Shown piece after piece: positions 1-14,150 of a stretch of DNA of 64,000 bases (its first letter is position 1; every line of letters begins with the position of its first letter). Location of the stretch: NCBI GenBank assembly GCA_003439945.1, contig QVRM01002780.1, forward strand, positions 62,001 through 126,000, written 5' to 3'. This DNA is from Dermanyssus gallinae. Lineage: Eukaryota > Arthropoda > Arachnida > Mesostigmata > Dermanyssidae. The notes below the pieces were generated by a model. The model searched no databases, was not told the DNA's origin, and saw nothing but the letters and a program-made list of their open reading frames with translations. A program made the translations under genes and the position numbers.

Positions 1-179
1 GCCGTCGGCAGCTTCCCAGAGAACAGCCTAGAAGTCACTAGAGCAAACATGATATCTAAGATATTTAATATCAGGTGGCAGGTGTTTTTTGTAGGTTTAA
101 AATAAAAATCCAACAAAACAAGAAGGGACGACTGGGTTTGTTACCAACATTTATTTGAAAGTGATGGTCACTTAAAAAT

Positions 180-975
180 GCATTTACCCATTTGGACTGT
201 ATGTGGATAAATAGATATTCAGAAGCAGACGAGAGTAATCTACTCTGTTAAATGCGCTTCTTGGTCAAAATAACCTCAGTAACGCGTTGTTCGAGCATTT
301 ATAGACATAGCCCAGCCCCGGGTCATCTCCAAAAGCTGTCTACATGCAGACCAATGAGTTGTGAGGCCGTGTTGAACAAGGTCAAGTAAGACGTTTAAAA
401 TTAAGAATTTGTTTACGTGGCTAACTAAAACTTTGTCAAGTATTGCGAAACTGGTCAATAGTTTTCAGCATTTGTTTTCGCGTTTCTCTTGTGGTTTTGC
501 GCGTTTTTTTTATTATACTATTTGACCATTGACTATGTACCTAAGAAAGGTGATTTTAATAAATGAATGGTTTTTCTTGTGGTCAGGGCTGATAAGACTG
601 AGCCTGAAAGGGTCGAGCACAGCGCCGTCGTTATAAGATCGTTCAAAGATGACTTTTAGTGGCTGGGCTAATGTTAACGCAAACTTCTTTATAAAAAATC
701 GGAGAAATGTTTTCAGGTGTAATGCTGGTCTTCGCTTTAATACCGGAGAAAGAAGAGCGTAGATTGCAAACTCAGAGAAGGTTGCCAAGTCGACTTGATG
801 TGAAATGAGTTAATTGCCACTGAAATGCTTAAACCGTACGCACAGAACAGGGTAGAACAGTGTTCAACGAGAATCTCAGCTTTTTGTGAATCAGTAGCAG
901 CGACCGTAAAACGTAATTTGATGGGTGGATGAAATTCAGTTCCTTTTAATTTTGGCGTTTCCTCTGGATTCATAT
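180..975 (-). pseudogene. Non-LTR RT remnant, fingers to palm (CR1/L2-like)
   Basis: Three minus-strand frames together read as the N-terminal half of a non-LTR RT. 973-737 gives an EKAEIL-like stretch seen before RT fingers. 788-513 has AQPLKVIFERSYNDGAVLDPFRL, the helix before the 'TPIHKK' strand, degraded here to SPDHKKN. 458-276 has QHGL..WSACRQLLEMTRGWAMSINA, matching the fingers-to-motif-A segment before the catalytic Asp strand, which is degraded (GYFDQEAHL). At least two frameshifts and several stops make it dead. Ends are undefined. Family placement is from recalled consensus patterns, not a search. Confidence 0.6.
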
Positions 976-1352
976 AAAATACGAAGTCTTTTAGTAATTT
1001 CCATTAGCTTATGTTCGATTGTTGTAAGTTTCAATGTACTTAATAAGGTCACACTGGTCTACCAGCAAAGCAAGCGAGTTTAAGAATTTGTGACGAGTAC
1101 ACAGGCGACCCCGCCACGCAAAGCTCTATATTTACGAAACACTTTATATTTATTGCTAAAACTAATTGTAGCGTCACGTAAGCATTTGCTAAACGATGCC
1201 TCACATATTAGAACAACGTCAATGTCATATAGCAAACAATAAATTCTAAGTGCATCAATTGCGCCTGGTTTAGCAGCTCACCTCAAATTCAAGTAGAGAC
1301 AATTAACCGATCGCCGATATCTTCCTTCCGTCGGTTCCATATCAGCTTATGT

Positions 1353-1553
<201 letters not shown>

Positions 1554-2640
1554 ACCTTACATATGCCGCTTTAGGACAACACACAAAGACATATAGGAAC
1601 GCAAATCGAGTGTCTGGCGTGGTCAGGCTCATGTGCATAATATATATCGAACTTAAGGATGCCAGTGCTTGCAGGAACCTAATTTCGATTGTACAAAAAT
1701 CTTTATACCTGCGCTGACTTTCAAGTGCGACATTTTTAAGCGAATGGTATACATAATATTTTTATAACGGAACACGGCGTTGCTTAACTTGTATTTGAGA
1801 AGCTCCAAGTTAGCTTCTGATGCGCGAGCATAATAAAATACCTAATTTTCCCGTACTCGGGAAGTCGTGGGTGCCAATCCAGGGCCAAACGCTAAATTAA
1901 TCTTCATTAATCTTCATCTCAGTTCAGATAAGCTGTTACCAAAAAAAAACGTTTAGAGAATGGATTCGTTTATCTAAAATGTTTTTAGCCACAAAGCAAA
2001 CGGTTACACTGTTACCCATATTCAAGACATATAGGCGTTTTCAGGATTTCCAAGACATAGTGTGATTTCAGTAAATGCGAGCGTTCGTTCAGGATAACTT
2101 CCACACCAACGGGGCCCGCCGCCGGAGATCTGAGCATCTAAGAGTGAAATCCGACAGGTATAAAACTAGCTTATTATTAGTAACCGTAACGAAGTCTACC
2201 TGAAAAACTACATTTGAAGAGCGAATGTGAAGAACGCTGTTTTCCTTTGCATCGGCCAGAACACACGGCGGGAGGGTAATCATCTGGCGCATAGTTTCTT
2301 ACCATAGCGTTCATCTCACTAATGGCTATATTATTACGGCGCGCTGTAGCTGCACAGAGAAGGCGGTGCAGGACGCAATGAGAACACAAGACGCCGCGGG
2401 AGCTAATCCCGTTTAAATCCTCTAGCAGAAAGCATATTAGACATACTGCAGACAATATTAGCTCTTGAACTCTAGAGATAAAGTTGTCGACCTTTAGGCG
2501 CTTTAGCCATTTAGGCAGACTATGCCAAAGAAGCTAGAACGCTCCTGATGCCTGGCCATGGAAAGCAGAACTAAGCACACGTTTCCTTAGTCAGTCAGAC
2601 CGGCAAACTCAAACGATCACGTCTTTACAGACATCGTATT
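1554..2640. other. No recognisable feature
   Basis: Only short frames without recognisable motifs occur on either strand. I see no RNA gene or element end. Confidence 0.5.
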
Positions 2641-2664
2641 ATCTGCGAACACCGTATTGTATTG

Positions 2665-2666
2665 TA

Positions 2667-2730
<64 letters not shown>

Positions 2731-2832
2731 TACTAATAATAATAATAACAATAATAATAATAATACTACTAATAATAATAATAACAACAACAACAACAAC
2801 AACAACAATAACAATAATAATAACAATAATGT
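2665..2832. repeat. (TAA)n grading into (CAA)n
   Basis: Trinucleotide AAT repeats begin near 2665, change to AAC near 2780 and return to AAT. The poly-Asn, poly-Ile and poly-Leu frames are shadows of this array. Confidence 0.97.
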
Positions 2833-3070
2833 CAATGTCGTGCTTTCCAGTACAATGACAGTTGGCTGTGTGGACCAAGAATTGCTGCACACCAGACTCT
2901 GCGCGTTATTATTATTATGAGGAGGAGCAGGAGCAGGCGAATAGAATGGATGCAAAGCTAGCTTGGAAAAAGCCAACCACGATCGTAGTTTGTGCTCTTA
3001 TAATACGTAGCTTGTATACATTTGCTCGTGGAAGCAGACGGCACCCCGCGTGGGCTTGTTGTTGGCTGTT

Positions 3071-3129
3071 GTCGCTTCTGCTGCTGCTGCTGCTGCTACT
3101 GAGGTAGTGGTGGTGGTGGTGGCGGTGGT
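3071..3129. repeat. (CTG)n then (GGT)n
   Basis: A short run of CTG/GCT triplets is followed by TGG/GGT triplets, giving poly-Leu and poly-Ser/His frames with no sign of a real protein. Confidence 0.9.
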
Positions 3130-3445
3130 CGTGAGGAAGATAGAAGTGGCCTTTCTTTCGCACGTGCGTTCCATTAACGTTCTATGTACGTGCGTACTTT
3201 TACTCCTGCCACTTTAGGCTGAACGATGCTAGCGTTTGCTCTTCAAATGCAGCGTACGAAGTAAAGTGGGTGGCAGTGCGCTTCGCTTGAATTCGCCGTG
3301 TTGTTGTTGTTGCTGCGGCTGCAGCGATTGGCGGCGGCGGCGCCGTCGTCGTCGACTTAGCTATGGCCACTCTGCAGCAATCACAGACTGTCGCAATCAA
3401 AGTGAAATTCCTACATTACGAGATGACTGGAAGCAATTCGCTGAG

Positions 3446-3716
3446 CCCACGAACAACAACAACAACCACAACAACCACAACAACCACAACAATCACAACA
3501 ACCACAACAACTACAACAATCACAACAACCACAACAATTACAACAACCACAACAATCACAACAACCACAACAATTACAACAACCACAACAACTACAAAAA
3601 CTACAACAACCACAACAACCACAACAACCGCAACAACCGCAACAACCACAACAACCACAACAACCACAACAACTACAACAACCACAACAACAACAACAGC
3701 AGCAGCAGCAGCCATT
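3446..3716. repeat. 9-bp AACAACCAC minisatellite
   Basis: This ~270-bp purine-biased array has unit AACAACCAC with single-base variants (AACAATCAC, AACAACTAC, AACAACCGC). It ends in CAACAGCAGCAG. In one frame it reads Asn-Asn-His repeats and in another poly-Thr. Because the unit is a multiple of three, all three frames stay open, which explains the spurious frames. Confidence 0.95.
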
Positions 3717-3719
3717 TAA

Positions 3720-5800
3720 TCGGAACAGTCCGGCAGGGAAAAAACGAAGCCTGGGTAGAGCCAGTATAACAGAGTCATCGCGTGAGAGCGGGTGAACAAG
3801 AGAACAAATAAATGGAGAGTCCTGACGGGTGAAACTGAAGACCGATCAGACCGAACGTGAATGCCGTGGCCGCAGAGACAATCACCTGTACGAATTTTAA
3901 TCTACAGTCTACGGCGACTTTTTGGTGACTTATATAAAAAAAAACTCCGATTGCACACGGGACTGTCTTGCTTCCTTTGACCTAAAATACTGAATTAAAA
4001 CGCAGTGAAACCTAAAACATAGCAGCACGCGTACGTATGTGGACGAACAGCTCCTTTTTTTGGAGTGGGCGTCCTAAAAGGCTACCGTGGGGCTGCCGAA
4101 GCATTCAACAACTGCCAGTATCTAACCACCGCTACCATTATTGCGATGCAAAATGAGTCTACATAGGACACATGCAAACAGAACACAAATTCCAAAGACA
4201 ACCTTGTCGACGCGCACCGAGCTAACGTTCCACGCAGCAAACCGGCAAAACAGCCCAGTAAAGGAACAGCCAGAACCGCCTGCAAAGGAAAGCCATAGAC
4301 AACAGAATACCCGCGGTAAACAACACGCACCAGCCGACCTGCTTACAAGCAAATCCGAATCAGTACAAAATCGTAGTGGAACTGCTGGATTTGAACGGAC
4401 GCCGGCTTAGAAAATGAGATATTTACAGCAGAGATGCGAGAACCCCGCAGTCGAGTGTTTCTCTATCGCTGAGACATCTAATATAGGAGTAGCTGGATGT
4501 TAGGACATATCAGGGACACGCTCTATAAGACAGTGTTTTAGGCTTCTGGGTTATGAACGACCTAAACCTACCAACCTTCAAAGGTGCAATGGAATATTAG
4601 CCACTGGTGTATTAGCAACCAATGTGCCAAAAATGTACCTTGGCTTATTACAAGAGTAGTGAGCCCAATAAGGCAAAAAGCTGATCTGACAGCTCTATTA
4701 CTTACAGAAATAGATATCGCTAATCAAAGGTATTTCGAACGTCCGTTAAGCACCGCGTCAAAGTTCCTAAAAACAGATCACCCGCAAAAAGTTACGATGA
4801 CCCTCTACTGACCGCAAATAAAAAGCGATGGTGAATCTCAGAACGGGTCTAGGCAAAATACTGTTAGACGCCATCTCTCGCATGAAAGGTGGCATACCTG
4901 AGGCCTGAAATAAAACCGCTAACTCTTATTATCATTACATACTCATACTGACACAAGTTTTTATCCAAAAACATCTGTGTTGTGAATTGGCAGCAAGGAA
5001 AGCTATCATTAAAATATCTTTCTAACGAGACGCAAGGTCAGAGCGTTTAGAGGAAACCCGACCGTCCCAAGTGACGCAGCATGAATCGTACACGTGGATT
5101 GTACGTGAAACCTTTGCAGGCGAATGCACCACGTCACCGGGCTGTCCTTGGAGTGCAAGACAGAGAACAGAAATCTTCTATAGGCAAAATTTGTTGCATT
5201 TGGCCTTTAGATCTCTTTTGGCAAAAATAATCCTTCTTGCAATTGCCGCACACTACGTTTTCTCGTAGTCGATAAAACTTGCGCAGAGCTTTCCACCCAA
5301 TAAGTATAAGCGCACCATTTCACAACACTAAAAAACATATTGCTTTCAGGACGCCGATTCCGCTGTGGACGCGAAACTGCTCTGGCCATGACAGTTAATT
5401 ATGGACCAGAACTTTCATACCGAGTGATTAAATTATAGTTATTCCGTGAACCTTGTAGTACGCTCGTATTGGCTAAGATTTCCGATGGCATAACTAGAAA
5501 CATGAAAAAAGCCAAAAAGATAACATACTTGGTGAAGCACATCGGTAAAAAGCCAATATATGTAAAATAATTGCTCGTTTGGAATAGCTTGCTTTGCTGT
5601 GGATTTCTTGCATTGTACAGCGGTTCACCATCGAATATTTCCCTGCCCTGCCTAAAATATTTAGTGTGAGTTACTGCAGTTTGCTATTTTAATTAACCTC
5701 TCTTATCTGGTCACTTGATTACAAACTTTTCTAGCATACAACAGTAAGTTAGTAGTCCTCATGAGCATACGTCTAGATAATGGCATAGCGGATCTGGGAT
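3720..5800. other. No recognisable feature
   Basis: I see no repeat structure, RT motif or RNA-like fold. Frames of 60-90 codons at 4082-4410, 4584-4811 and 5071-5268 lack recognisable domains and are probably chance. Confidence 0.5.
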
Positions 5801-5808
5801 TATAATGA

Positions 5809-6875
<1,067 letters not shown>

Positions 6876-7059
6876 ACGCTATAAAATTGCACGCCAAGCC
6901 TGACCCCCTTAGGGACTACAAACTGTTTGAATTGGCCGGCTGCTATTATTATTTGAACCGTGTTATTTCTATAAATTCTTCACCCAGCTTATTTTAAAGC
7001 ACTTCGTCAACGTAATTTGATACAAATTTGTTATGTCCACTGTACCATATGCTCTCTAT

Positions 7060-7480
7060 AGATTTAAAAATCCTGCCGCACAACCTGGCCCACGCAATAT
7101 CGATGCTTCCAAAACCTGACCTTATATAAGCATATGATAATCTAGTCTATAACCTTTTCTAAATCCGCACTGCCATTCTTTTTTTCCCCATTTTATCTCC
7201 TCCTTGGGAAAAAGAGAAGCTCTACCCTTGCGGAAATCTTCCCCCTTTAAAATGATCACTAACGTGCTTCGTTAGATAGTGCACGTAGTCCTTTTCTAAT
7301 GCCTGGATAATTCCTACCGAAATTTCGTTAAGATCACATGCAGTTTATAGATTCTTGTTCGCCACGCTTTCAATCTCATCTACTGCGATTGTAATATCCG
7401 TGTGAATTCTTGCCATTTCTACACCGGTTACGCCGGTGGTGAAAAATTGTGCTTGCAACGCGGTGTTTATTTATTCTATT
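7060..7480 (-). pseudogene. Non-LTR RT fingers remnant
   Basis: Reading minus from 7440 gives ..ITIAVDEIESVANKNL, a stop, then TACDLNEISVGIIQALEKDY and HYLTKHVSDHFKGGRFPQG. This matches the start of non-LTR RTs (helix, 'D.I..E.I..L', then 'G..P..W'). Two stops lie in this short stretch. Further on, FRKGY near 7160 resembles the 'FRKG' strand. Flanks decay beyond recognition, so family is undetermined. Confidence 0.5.
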
Positions 7481-7819
7481 GTGTATACTCTATCCTGCTG
7501 CTTATCTGCTAATTTTGTTCGTTCCTGTCTGAAAAAGTCCTAAAACTGTTTTACTCCCAAGGGAGCCCCACAATCTTGGTGAATTCCCTTTCGTCTGCAT
7601 TCCTAATTTTGTCTTGTGTTATCCTTTTACCTAACTTTTAATACCTTTCTATGTTCCCTACTCTACCTTTTCCGCTTTAACATTGCCCTATTTATTTGAT
7701 CACTCCAGCACCTCTCCTGTTCCTCTCCCATTCGAACTCACTTCCCTATCTTACAGCAAGCTGTCATATGCGCCCTCAATATTTTTATGCATATTGTCTG
7801 CCCCTCTATGGTAACGCCC

Positions 7820-8720
7820 TTAGTAGCCAGGCCATATCTCTGCTCATTGCAGACCTATCCCGCCATATGTGGGAGGAGTTTAGAAATGCCGTTCGTTATG
7901 TATGCAGATGACATAAGAGTGGCCACTGAAACCGGTGGCATTTGTCGAAAGTTACCTTCACCGTAAAGACCTGCAAATAACTTCGCAGAAGATGAAAGCA
8001 AGTACGTTTCGCCATAGGAGTCAATTGGCTGCCGCAGACGTAATATCGTGCTCTATTGACTCTATTCGCACAGAGTTTAGAGGCCCTCGATGACTGTCTC
8101 AACATGCGGCAGTGCGTCTTTTTGAGCTTGAAATCTTAAGTGCTAATGATAAGTTATAGCCTTGGTAAGGTCTGGGGCCATCTTTCAGCGCCAGCTAAAA
8201 AGATGCTGCTTCACAATATACATATATAAGGCGTATTCTTTTCTTGTCCTAGACGGCAAGAAACGGTTTCGTGTACCTGCTAGCGGGTTGTGGATTCGGC
8301 AGTGGAAACATTTAGAGTCAAGCCTAGGTTACCTATTAAAAGATCGCTTCAGCAATTTTTGTTGGAGTGACAAAAGTGGCCGAGGCCTTGGCAGAAATAG
8401 CGCAGCTGAATATGTACCTTGCCAGGGAGCTTTGGGATGAAATGGAATGCATTAGTCGGCACGTGTACACAATGTACACTGTGCATGGCTATCATCGCTC
8501 GGTATTTTCGACCCAAGGATTTCATCAAGTTGGAGATCAATGTCGTTGTCGGCTCTGCTTGCAGATGTGCCCTAAATACGTAGCAAGTTGCCAGACGTAT
8601 CGGTGGCCTTTGCACTTCGTTTTTGGTCACCTTGGACTGGTGGAACGGTCGCTGAGATATTCCAATTGTATTGTAATTGTGTACTATATTGAATGCAATG
8701 GTATTGCGAAATAAACGACA
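7820..8720 (+). mobile_element. Family P non-LTR 3' fragment, copy 1
   Basis: This is a decayed copy of the family best seen at 19205-21215. Around 7840-7950 it reads LLIADL..HMWEEFRNA and then FVMYADDIRVA, the RT YADD active site (in a second frame). Around 7965-8070 comes a segment matching the downstream palm ('LAA.DVI.C'). Near 8160-8300 GKVWGHL and GFVYLLAGCG match the thumb. 8367-8600 encodes the cysteine-rich tail (HVYTMYTVHGYH, CRCRLCLQMCPKY), in which the knuckle His is replaced by Val. Several frameshifts and stops make it a pseudogene. It ends near GCGAAATAAACGAC, like the 3' end of other copies. Confidence 0.75.
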
Positions 8721-8952
8721 TGTATGTCTTTACTCAACTTGCTACTAAGAACTGTCTCAGGTGTTCTTGTTTTTGCGCCTATGTATGTTTATTGTTTATT
8801 ATTACTAGACATTGTATCTTTTGTATAACTACTCGCCCCAATTTATTTCTCCTCCCGCGCACTTCTACCTACTTATGATAACTTTCAATGTTGTATGCTT
8901 TCTCTTCACTTGTCTCAATTTCCTCTACTCAGGCATCTATTTTACCCCTTGT

Positions 8953-8956
<4 letters not shown>

Positions 8957-8984
<28 letters not shown>
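8957..8984. repeat. (TA)n microsatellite
   Basis: A pure TA tract that directly abuts the 5' end of the next retroelement fragment. Confidence 0.95.
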
Positions 8985-8987
<3 letters not shown>

Positions 8988-9560
8988 TACGAACTTCTCG
9001 AGATACATTGATGAACGAATTCGGAAAGGACTACAGTCCTTTCATAGTATCCGAGACCCCAATAAACTATCAATGGACGTTGCCGTTCATCTCTTTAACC
9101 TGAAGATTGCGCCTACTGCTTCTTACGGTATACAGGTGATATGGCCGCATCTATCGAAGTTAAACTTTAAGGCGCTTGACCAAATCAAGGCCGCTTTTCT
9201 AAAACAGACGCTAAGAGTCCGCCGCACTAGTCTCAACAGATTAGTCTATTTACTGGCGTCGACTCTGCTATTTGTTGAGAATTTACAAACAATACACGTG
9301 TTTCTTTCAGCTTTCAACGAGTACATGTCTGAATGGGAGAATAAGATGGCAGACATTGGCCCGCTCTTTTATGAAACCCAGGCAATGACGTGTAGTTCGT
9401 GGAAGCACTGCAACTATGAGAATAGACACCTAATTGCACGATTTGCTGTACATGGCTTCCACATGAAGATCTGTATTCGAGAGAAGTTCCATGAAATTTC
9501 CTCGATATGCTTGTGCAAACTCTGCGGGAGACAGTGTGACTTATATCACCTTCAATAATG
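8985..9560 (+). mobile_element. Family P-related non-LTR 3' fragment, copy 2
   Basis: An open frame runs from the TA tract to the stop at 9558. It encodes an RT thumb and tail: RYIDERIRKGLQSFHSI, KIAPTASYGIQVIW, then LNRLVYLLASTLLFVE, then RHLIARFAVHGFHMKICIRE and SICLCKLCGRQCDLYH. The order and spacing match the C-terminal ~190 residues of the 19-kb copy, but the sequence is clearly diverged, so it is a separate subfamily. The frame is open, yet the palm is absent, so it is a 5'-truncated dead copy. The Tyr/Ile stretch before it is TA-repeat translation. Confidence 0.75.
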
Positions 9561-9687
9561 CGACAGAGCAGTTCCGTTGACTCGACTTCTAGAACCGTGA
9601 CGAATATATATATATGTGAATATGTGCTTTCCCTGTACGCGCATTATTGTAAACCAACCATCGGTTAAGAAAGCTATTATGTTACAT

Positions 9688-9689
<2 letters not shown>

Positions 9690-9721
<32 letters not shown>
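9690..9721. repeat. (TA)n microsatellite
   Basis: A TA dinucleotide run. The following ~750 bp (9722-10480) holds nothing I recognise on the plus strand. Confidence 0.93.
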
Positions 9722-9725
<4 letters not shown>

Positions 9726-10489
9726 TTTTTGTGGAGGAGAATTAAGTCCAGGACGCACTACCGCTACGAGTAGAAGATATCGTTTTCCATCGTGAGCTGT
9801 GTAGGACTCAACCCCAGCGAATGGATGTTACGACACTGAGCATGCCCACTAAACGCACCTCCTCCCTTAAACTTCACTATCTAATGGCCCAGGTCTCCAT
9901 AGAACAATGCTACGCGCCATCAGGAAAAGTCGCGACTGCCCTATTGGATCAACTGGCGGAAGTCGCTCACGGGTTCCCACACCTGTCAGGCGCACGTTTT
10001 CCCAGCCCTTGCGGACCCAATTGATTCAAAATTGCGATTTTTTTGACGCGTTGGCATGAAAAAGATTCTGCCTTTTCTTGCATTTTCTGTGTTTTGTTTT
10101 TAGCACCTCCTGTGTTACTTCGGCTTCAAAGTCCCATGACTAGGTCGAATCCATGTACTCCACGAATCCCTTTAAATAATTTTGCAGGAGGTTCTGAACT
10201 TTGGGATGGATTATTCTCACTCTGAACTACCTCTCGCAAATGTGTCTAATCGCCACGGTTCTGGCCGCTTCGACTGTCTTCCAGGGTATCTTTGCAGAAA
10301 ATGCTTCTGATATGGTCTTGCTTATCTGGTAGAAGTATGAATGGAAGTACCCATGCCTCGTGAGAACCTGTGTAAGGTAGAATGTTAGGTTCTATTCATA
10401 CCTATATGTTGGGCAGCAGCTTGGGTAAGCTATTTCCGGGGCATCGTCCCACTTGGCTTGCCAGTCTTCTAAAGTGACTTTTCTCTCTC

Positions 10490-12490
10490 GTTCTTTGTTA
10501 CTCTCTGTGATGTGCCAATATCCCACAGGCGCTGTCTCTTAGACGCTTTGAGATCTTAGGGAATATCTCCGGTATGCATGAGTGCTGCGTTCCGTGCTGA
10601 TTGCTCTGTACCCCTGTACAACCTCAAGCGCTGCGATCCGCTGCGTTTTCAGGATCAGCTTTGCTTTCTTTGGCTTGATGGGTCGCTGTGGCCCATACGG
10701 TAGCCCCAAGGAGCGCGATAGACTCTGCTATCAGTAGTTTTGTTGTTGTTTGTTGTCTGTTTGGAAGTATCCTGGCAAGAGCGTTTGTTGCCTTGGATGC
10801 TTTTTCCATAGCCTTGTTTATATGGCATAAGCCTGCCATGGGCGTGTCCAGCGTGACCCCAAGGTAGCAGGCTTTTTTTTCGTAAACTTTATTCTTTGCC
10901 CTGTGGCCTGTATGTGCAGCGGTCGAATTTTTTTTTGCCAGCTAAGAGGATGATGTTACTTTTTTTTCGGAGGCGAGTCCCAGCCCTGCGGTCTTCATGT
11001 ATTCCAAATGCAAGGCTTTGCTTGTGTTAAGCTTAAGGTCGCCCTCCGTTTTGGTCTGTGCCACGACCGCCAAACCGTCACTGTAAGCTATCATCTGTAT
11101 TTCCTGGGGGTAGGCCGCAGGTGTGCATTCCTCCGCAAACAGCCTAAGCCTTTCTTTCATGATGACTTTACACCCGTCGGCTGAAGCGCTTAGTAAACAG
11201 ATTGGCCGGTATCTTCCATTCACGTTGGGGACAAAGACTACTGCTGCTTGTTTCCATGCTGGAGGGAACTCTCCTGTTCTCATCACGGAGGTACGGGTTT
11301 CTGCGACTGCGCCTGGATGCGCTGGTCTTGCGTGGAAATAGGACCTTGACTGCAGCCGAGGAAACGCCCTTAGCGCCTGGGTCCGCTTGTACTGCTTTTC
11401 CTGTCTTGTGCGTGTTAGCCGCCAGGAAAACCTCAATAGGCTAAATTATCGGAAATTCACCTTTTGCTACTTGTCGTGCATTCTCGTAGGCAGCCCTCTC
11501 AAACGAGTCGTGTGTCGGGAAGAGCTTAGCAAGGATGTCGGCTGCTTCCTGTTTGCCGAGGACACCCGTGACAGCGGGTTTCCTGTTACCGCGTACAATT
11601 TTGTATGATTTTTTACCATGGGTTCTCTTGAACCTGTACTAGAAGCTCTTGGTTTTGCTGTCGGCAATGGCGCGTTTAAGGATTGCTCTGCTTCTTCTAT
11701 ATCTAGTTAGTACCTGCATACGCTCTTCGTGGCCTCGGTGGGTCTGATTGAGTACCCTTCTGGCTTTGTTGTATTCTTTGTGCTTATCGGTATTACCAGT
11801 GCTTCGGCGGTTTTCTTGGATGTTTCAGAGTACGCCTTCACCGTAGCGGTTTTTGCACACGCCTTCTCGAGATGGCCTGGAGCTCCCCTGGTGTCTTAGG
11901 CCTTTTTGAGAGTCACTGAAAAGTATATCTACGCATTGTTTGTAGCTGTGGCACCGGAAAGTTTCTTGCCGTCGTTGAGAATGTATAAGTCGTTTGCCGC
12001 TCTGTTGGCCGGGAGCCCTATATCTCTCTGGAGATTAACAAATCTGTTCCTGGTTTCAGGCTTAGTTTTGATCTCTGTGAGATTATCCAAAAGTTGTTCG
12101 AAATCCTCGTTTGAGCAGTTGGGGCTTGTATAGCTGGAGTATGTTCACCTTACGTCTTTTATTTCGATCTAGCAATATCCTGATCCGCTACCCTTGTTTT
12201 GTATTTTAACGGCATGACTAACTATGAGTGCCGTGTCGTATGCGGAGTCACTCACCCAGTTATTAGTTCTTTTTGCTAGCGTTTTGTTTGCTAGCTATTT
12301 CCCAGACCATATCGTAGAGCACCCGGCTTCTATTACAATTGCCTGGATTATGCTTATTTTGTTCAGCATTATAAAATGTTCCTCTGGGTCAGTATCTTTG
12401 CCGCACCTCTAGGGTTCCTGTGATGTACAGTCGAAAGGTCATTTTGGGATGCTTGTTTCGGAATATTGTTGCCACCATGATCTCCTCGAA
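10490..12490 (-). pseudogene. R1-like non-LTR retrotransposon remnant
   Basis: Minus-strand frames give an eroded R1-clade-type polyprotein. 12130-11940 has DFEQLLDNLTEIK..R, typical of the endonuclease-RT linker. 11436-10942 contains GEFPPAWKQAAVVFVPN, GRYRPICLLSA (fingers), then MIAYSDGLAVVA, a YADD box with Ala to Ser. The palm between RERL-like and YSDD-like segments is missing, so there is an internal deletion. 10839-10624 holds MAGLCHINKAMEKASKATNALARILPN, the R1-type thumb helix. Stops and frameshifts throughout make it long dead. Its 5' side is cut off by the (TA)n tract at 12509. Confidence 0.7.
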
Positions 12491-12506
12491 CTCAAGGTTG
12501 TCGGTC

Positions 12507-12508
<2 letters not shown>

Positions 12509-12588
<80 letters not shown>

Positions 12589-12597
12589 TTTATATAT
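12509..12597. repeat. (TA)n microsatellite between two retroelement remnants
   Basis: A nearly pure TA tract of ~88 bp. The R1-like remnant (minus) ends on its left and a jockey/CR1-like ORF1 begins immediately on its right. Confidence 0.97.
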
Positions 12598-12600
12598 AGC

Positions 12601-13110
12601 TTGGTAAACGGCGAGTCGACTACTTTAGAAGCACCTTTTACGGAGAAACTATTGCCCCTCTGTAGCGAATTGGCCAGGTTATTTCCCTCAGCCGAACCTG
12701 TATCCAAGGCTGGTTTTATTAACTTGTGGTTTAATACTGCAGATGAAGCAAAGGAGGCAGTAGAGATTGACTCAGTCTTGGGCATTCAGGTTACGGCCAA
12801 ATGTCACGATTTGGCCAGCTACTGGGCAAAAATAAATGGTATCGATTGCGGATTTGGCGACAAGGACATTCTAGAAGCTCTTCGAGGCGCTGACGTTGTC
12901 TCAGCCAAAAGAGAGATCATCAAGCGAAAAAATGGTGATGTACTTTCTAGCATTCCCACGGACAGAGTGCTTCTTCAGTTTAATAAGATACCACCCGCTA
13001 AGGTCTTTCTGGCTTTCCGCTCGCATAAGGATAGTGATGTCAGCTGGTACCCCACTCTCTCGCTACCGCTGTCTGAGGTTTGGACATAGGGTGGCAACTT
13101 ATCGGTAGTG
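12601..13110 (+). pseudogene. ORF1 (gag-like) remnant
   Basis: The open frame starts in the TA tract border and encodes ~160 residues like the RRM-like and linker part of jockey-type ORF1 proteins: a V..T..A.C..LASYWAKI segment, then VLLQFNKIPPAKVFLAFRS, the strand that precedes the zinc knuckles. It shares this pattern ([17 protein letters not shown]) with the ORF1 at 33218-34620. The knuckle region survives only in another frame as RCLRFGH near 13075. A basic stretch (KSFKKK) follows at 13230-13260. The 5' portion is missing. Confidence 0.65.
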
Positions 13111-13509
13111 GTCGACTCGGCTTCGGGATCCGAGGTACGGGTGAACTTACCCGGTACTACAACTATTCCGAATAACACTCCCAGACCGGTTGCCAAGCTT
13201 GAAGCTACAGATCGTTCGCGCTCGACAAAGAAACCCTAAAAAGTCTTTTAAAAAGAAAGCTGTAGGCAGCGATAAGTTCTTGACAACGGTGATTGCGCCT
13301 CTCAAAGATCATAGAAGTGTTCAGTCCAAAAGCGGCGCAATGCCTTCAAGACCCCGTAGATCTCTTAACACCGATGTTAGATGCTCTTTTAAAGCTAAAG
13401 TAGTTAACTCAATTGTTCTATATAATTCATGAATTTTAATTACATTGCTCCGCAGTCTCTGGGGAATATCAGAGAGTGTTTGCTCTGAGATGACGTTCGC
13501 TTAGGTGTT

Positions 13510-14150
13510 AATTCGTTCGTAGCCATCCATATGAATGCCGGTACTAGTGGTCTGCTAAAGCAGGGGCAGCTTGAATCAATTGCTAACCTTATGATTCGGG
13601 AAGGCTCTGGTTTTAATGTAGCTGCCATAAGTGAAACTGGGCTAAAAGACTCGGACTGTCCTACTCACGGAATTAGTGGCTATAACTTTATCACTGCCTG
13701 CAGAAATGATCGTCCTGGAGGGGGAGTCGGAATTTTCGTAAAAAACACTTCTGCAATACTCTCTTTTCGATCTCTTTGTAGTCCCGATGATCATGTCTAA
13801 GCGGTTCGTATCCATGTAAAAAACGCTCGAGGGTTTGAGGGGTTTATAATAGCTCTTTACTAATGTCGTGTTAGTCACAGTGACGTGCTGCTGGATACCC
13901 TTGAAGCTTTATTACCGCGAAGTAGCAGCCGGCCTCGCATGCTAATGGGGGACTCGAATATCAATATTTTAGCTAACCCTCCTCCTATGAAAAATCTATC
14001 TTTTTTTTATGGCGAACTAAACCTACATTTCGCTACGGTTGGATATAAAACTATAAACTTGCTTAATACATGCACTGATGGGCACCGCCTTGACGAACTA
14101 TGGCCAGAGGCAAACCAAATTATTTTCGTTGCCTCTGGTACAGGCCTCTG
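13510..14150 (+). pseudogene. APE-type endonuclease domain remnant
   Basis: 13531-13800 reads HMNAGTSGLLKQGQLESIANL, then FNVAAISETGLK with the catalytic Glu of the exo-endo-phosphatase fold, and GGGVGIFVKN. 13885-14151 has MLMGDSNINIL, corresponding to the GDFN motif, and RLDELW. A stop at ~13798 and a frame break separate the halves. In intact elements this domain nicks target DNA to prime reverse transcription. Confidence 0.7.

Noticed and set aside
2617..3769. Long poly-Leu, poly-Asn, poly-Thr and poly-Val frames
   Set aside because: All arise from TAA, CTG and AACAACCAC repeats, and open frames occur in several registers at once.
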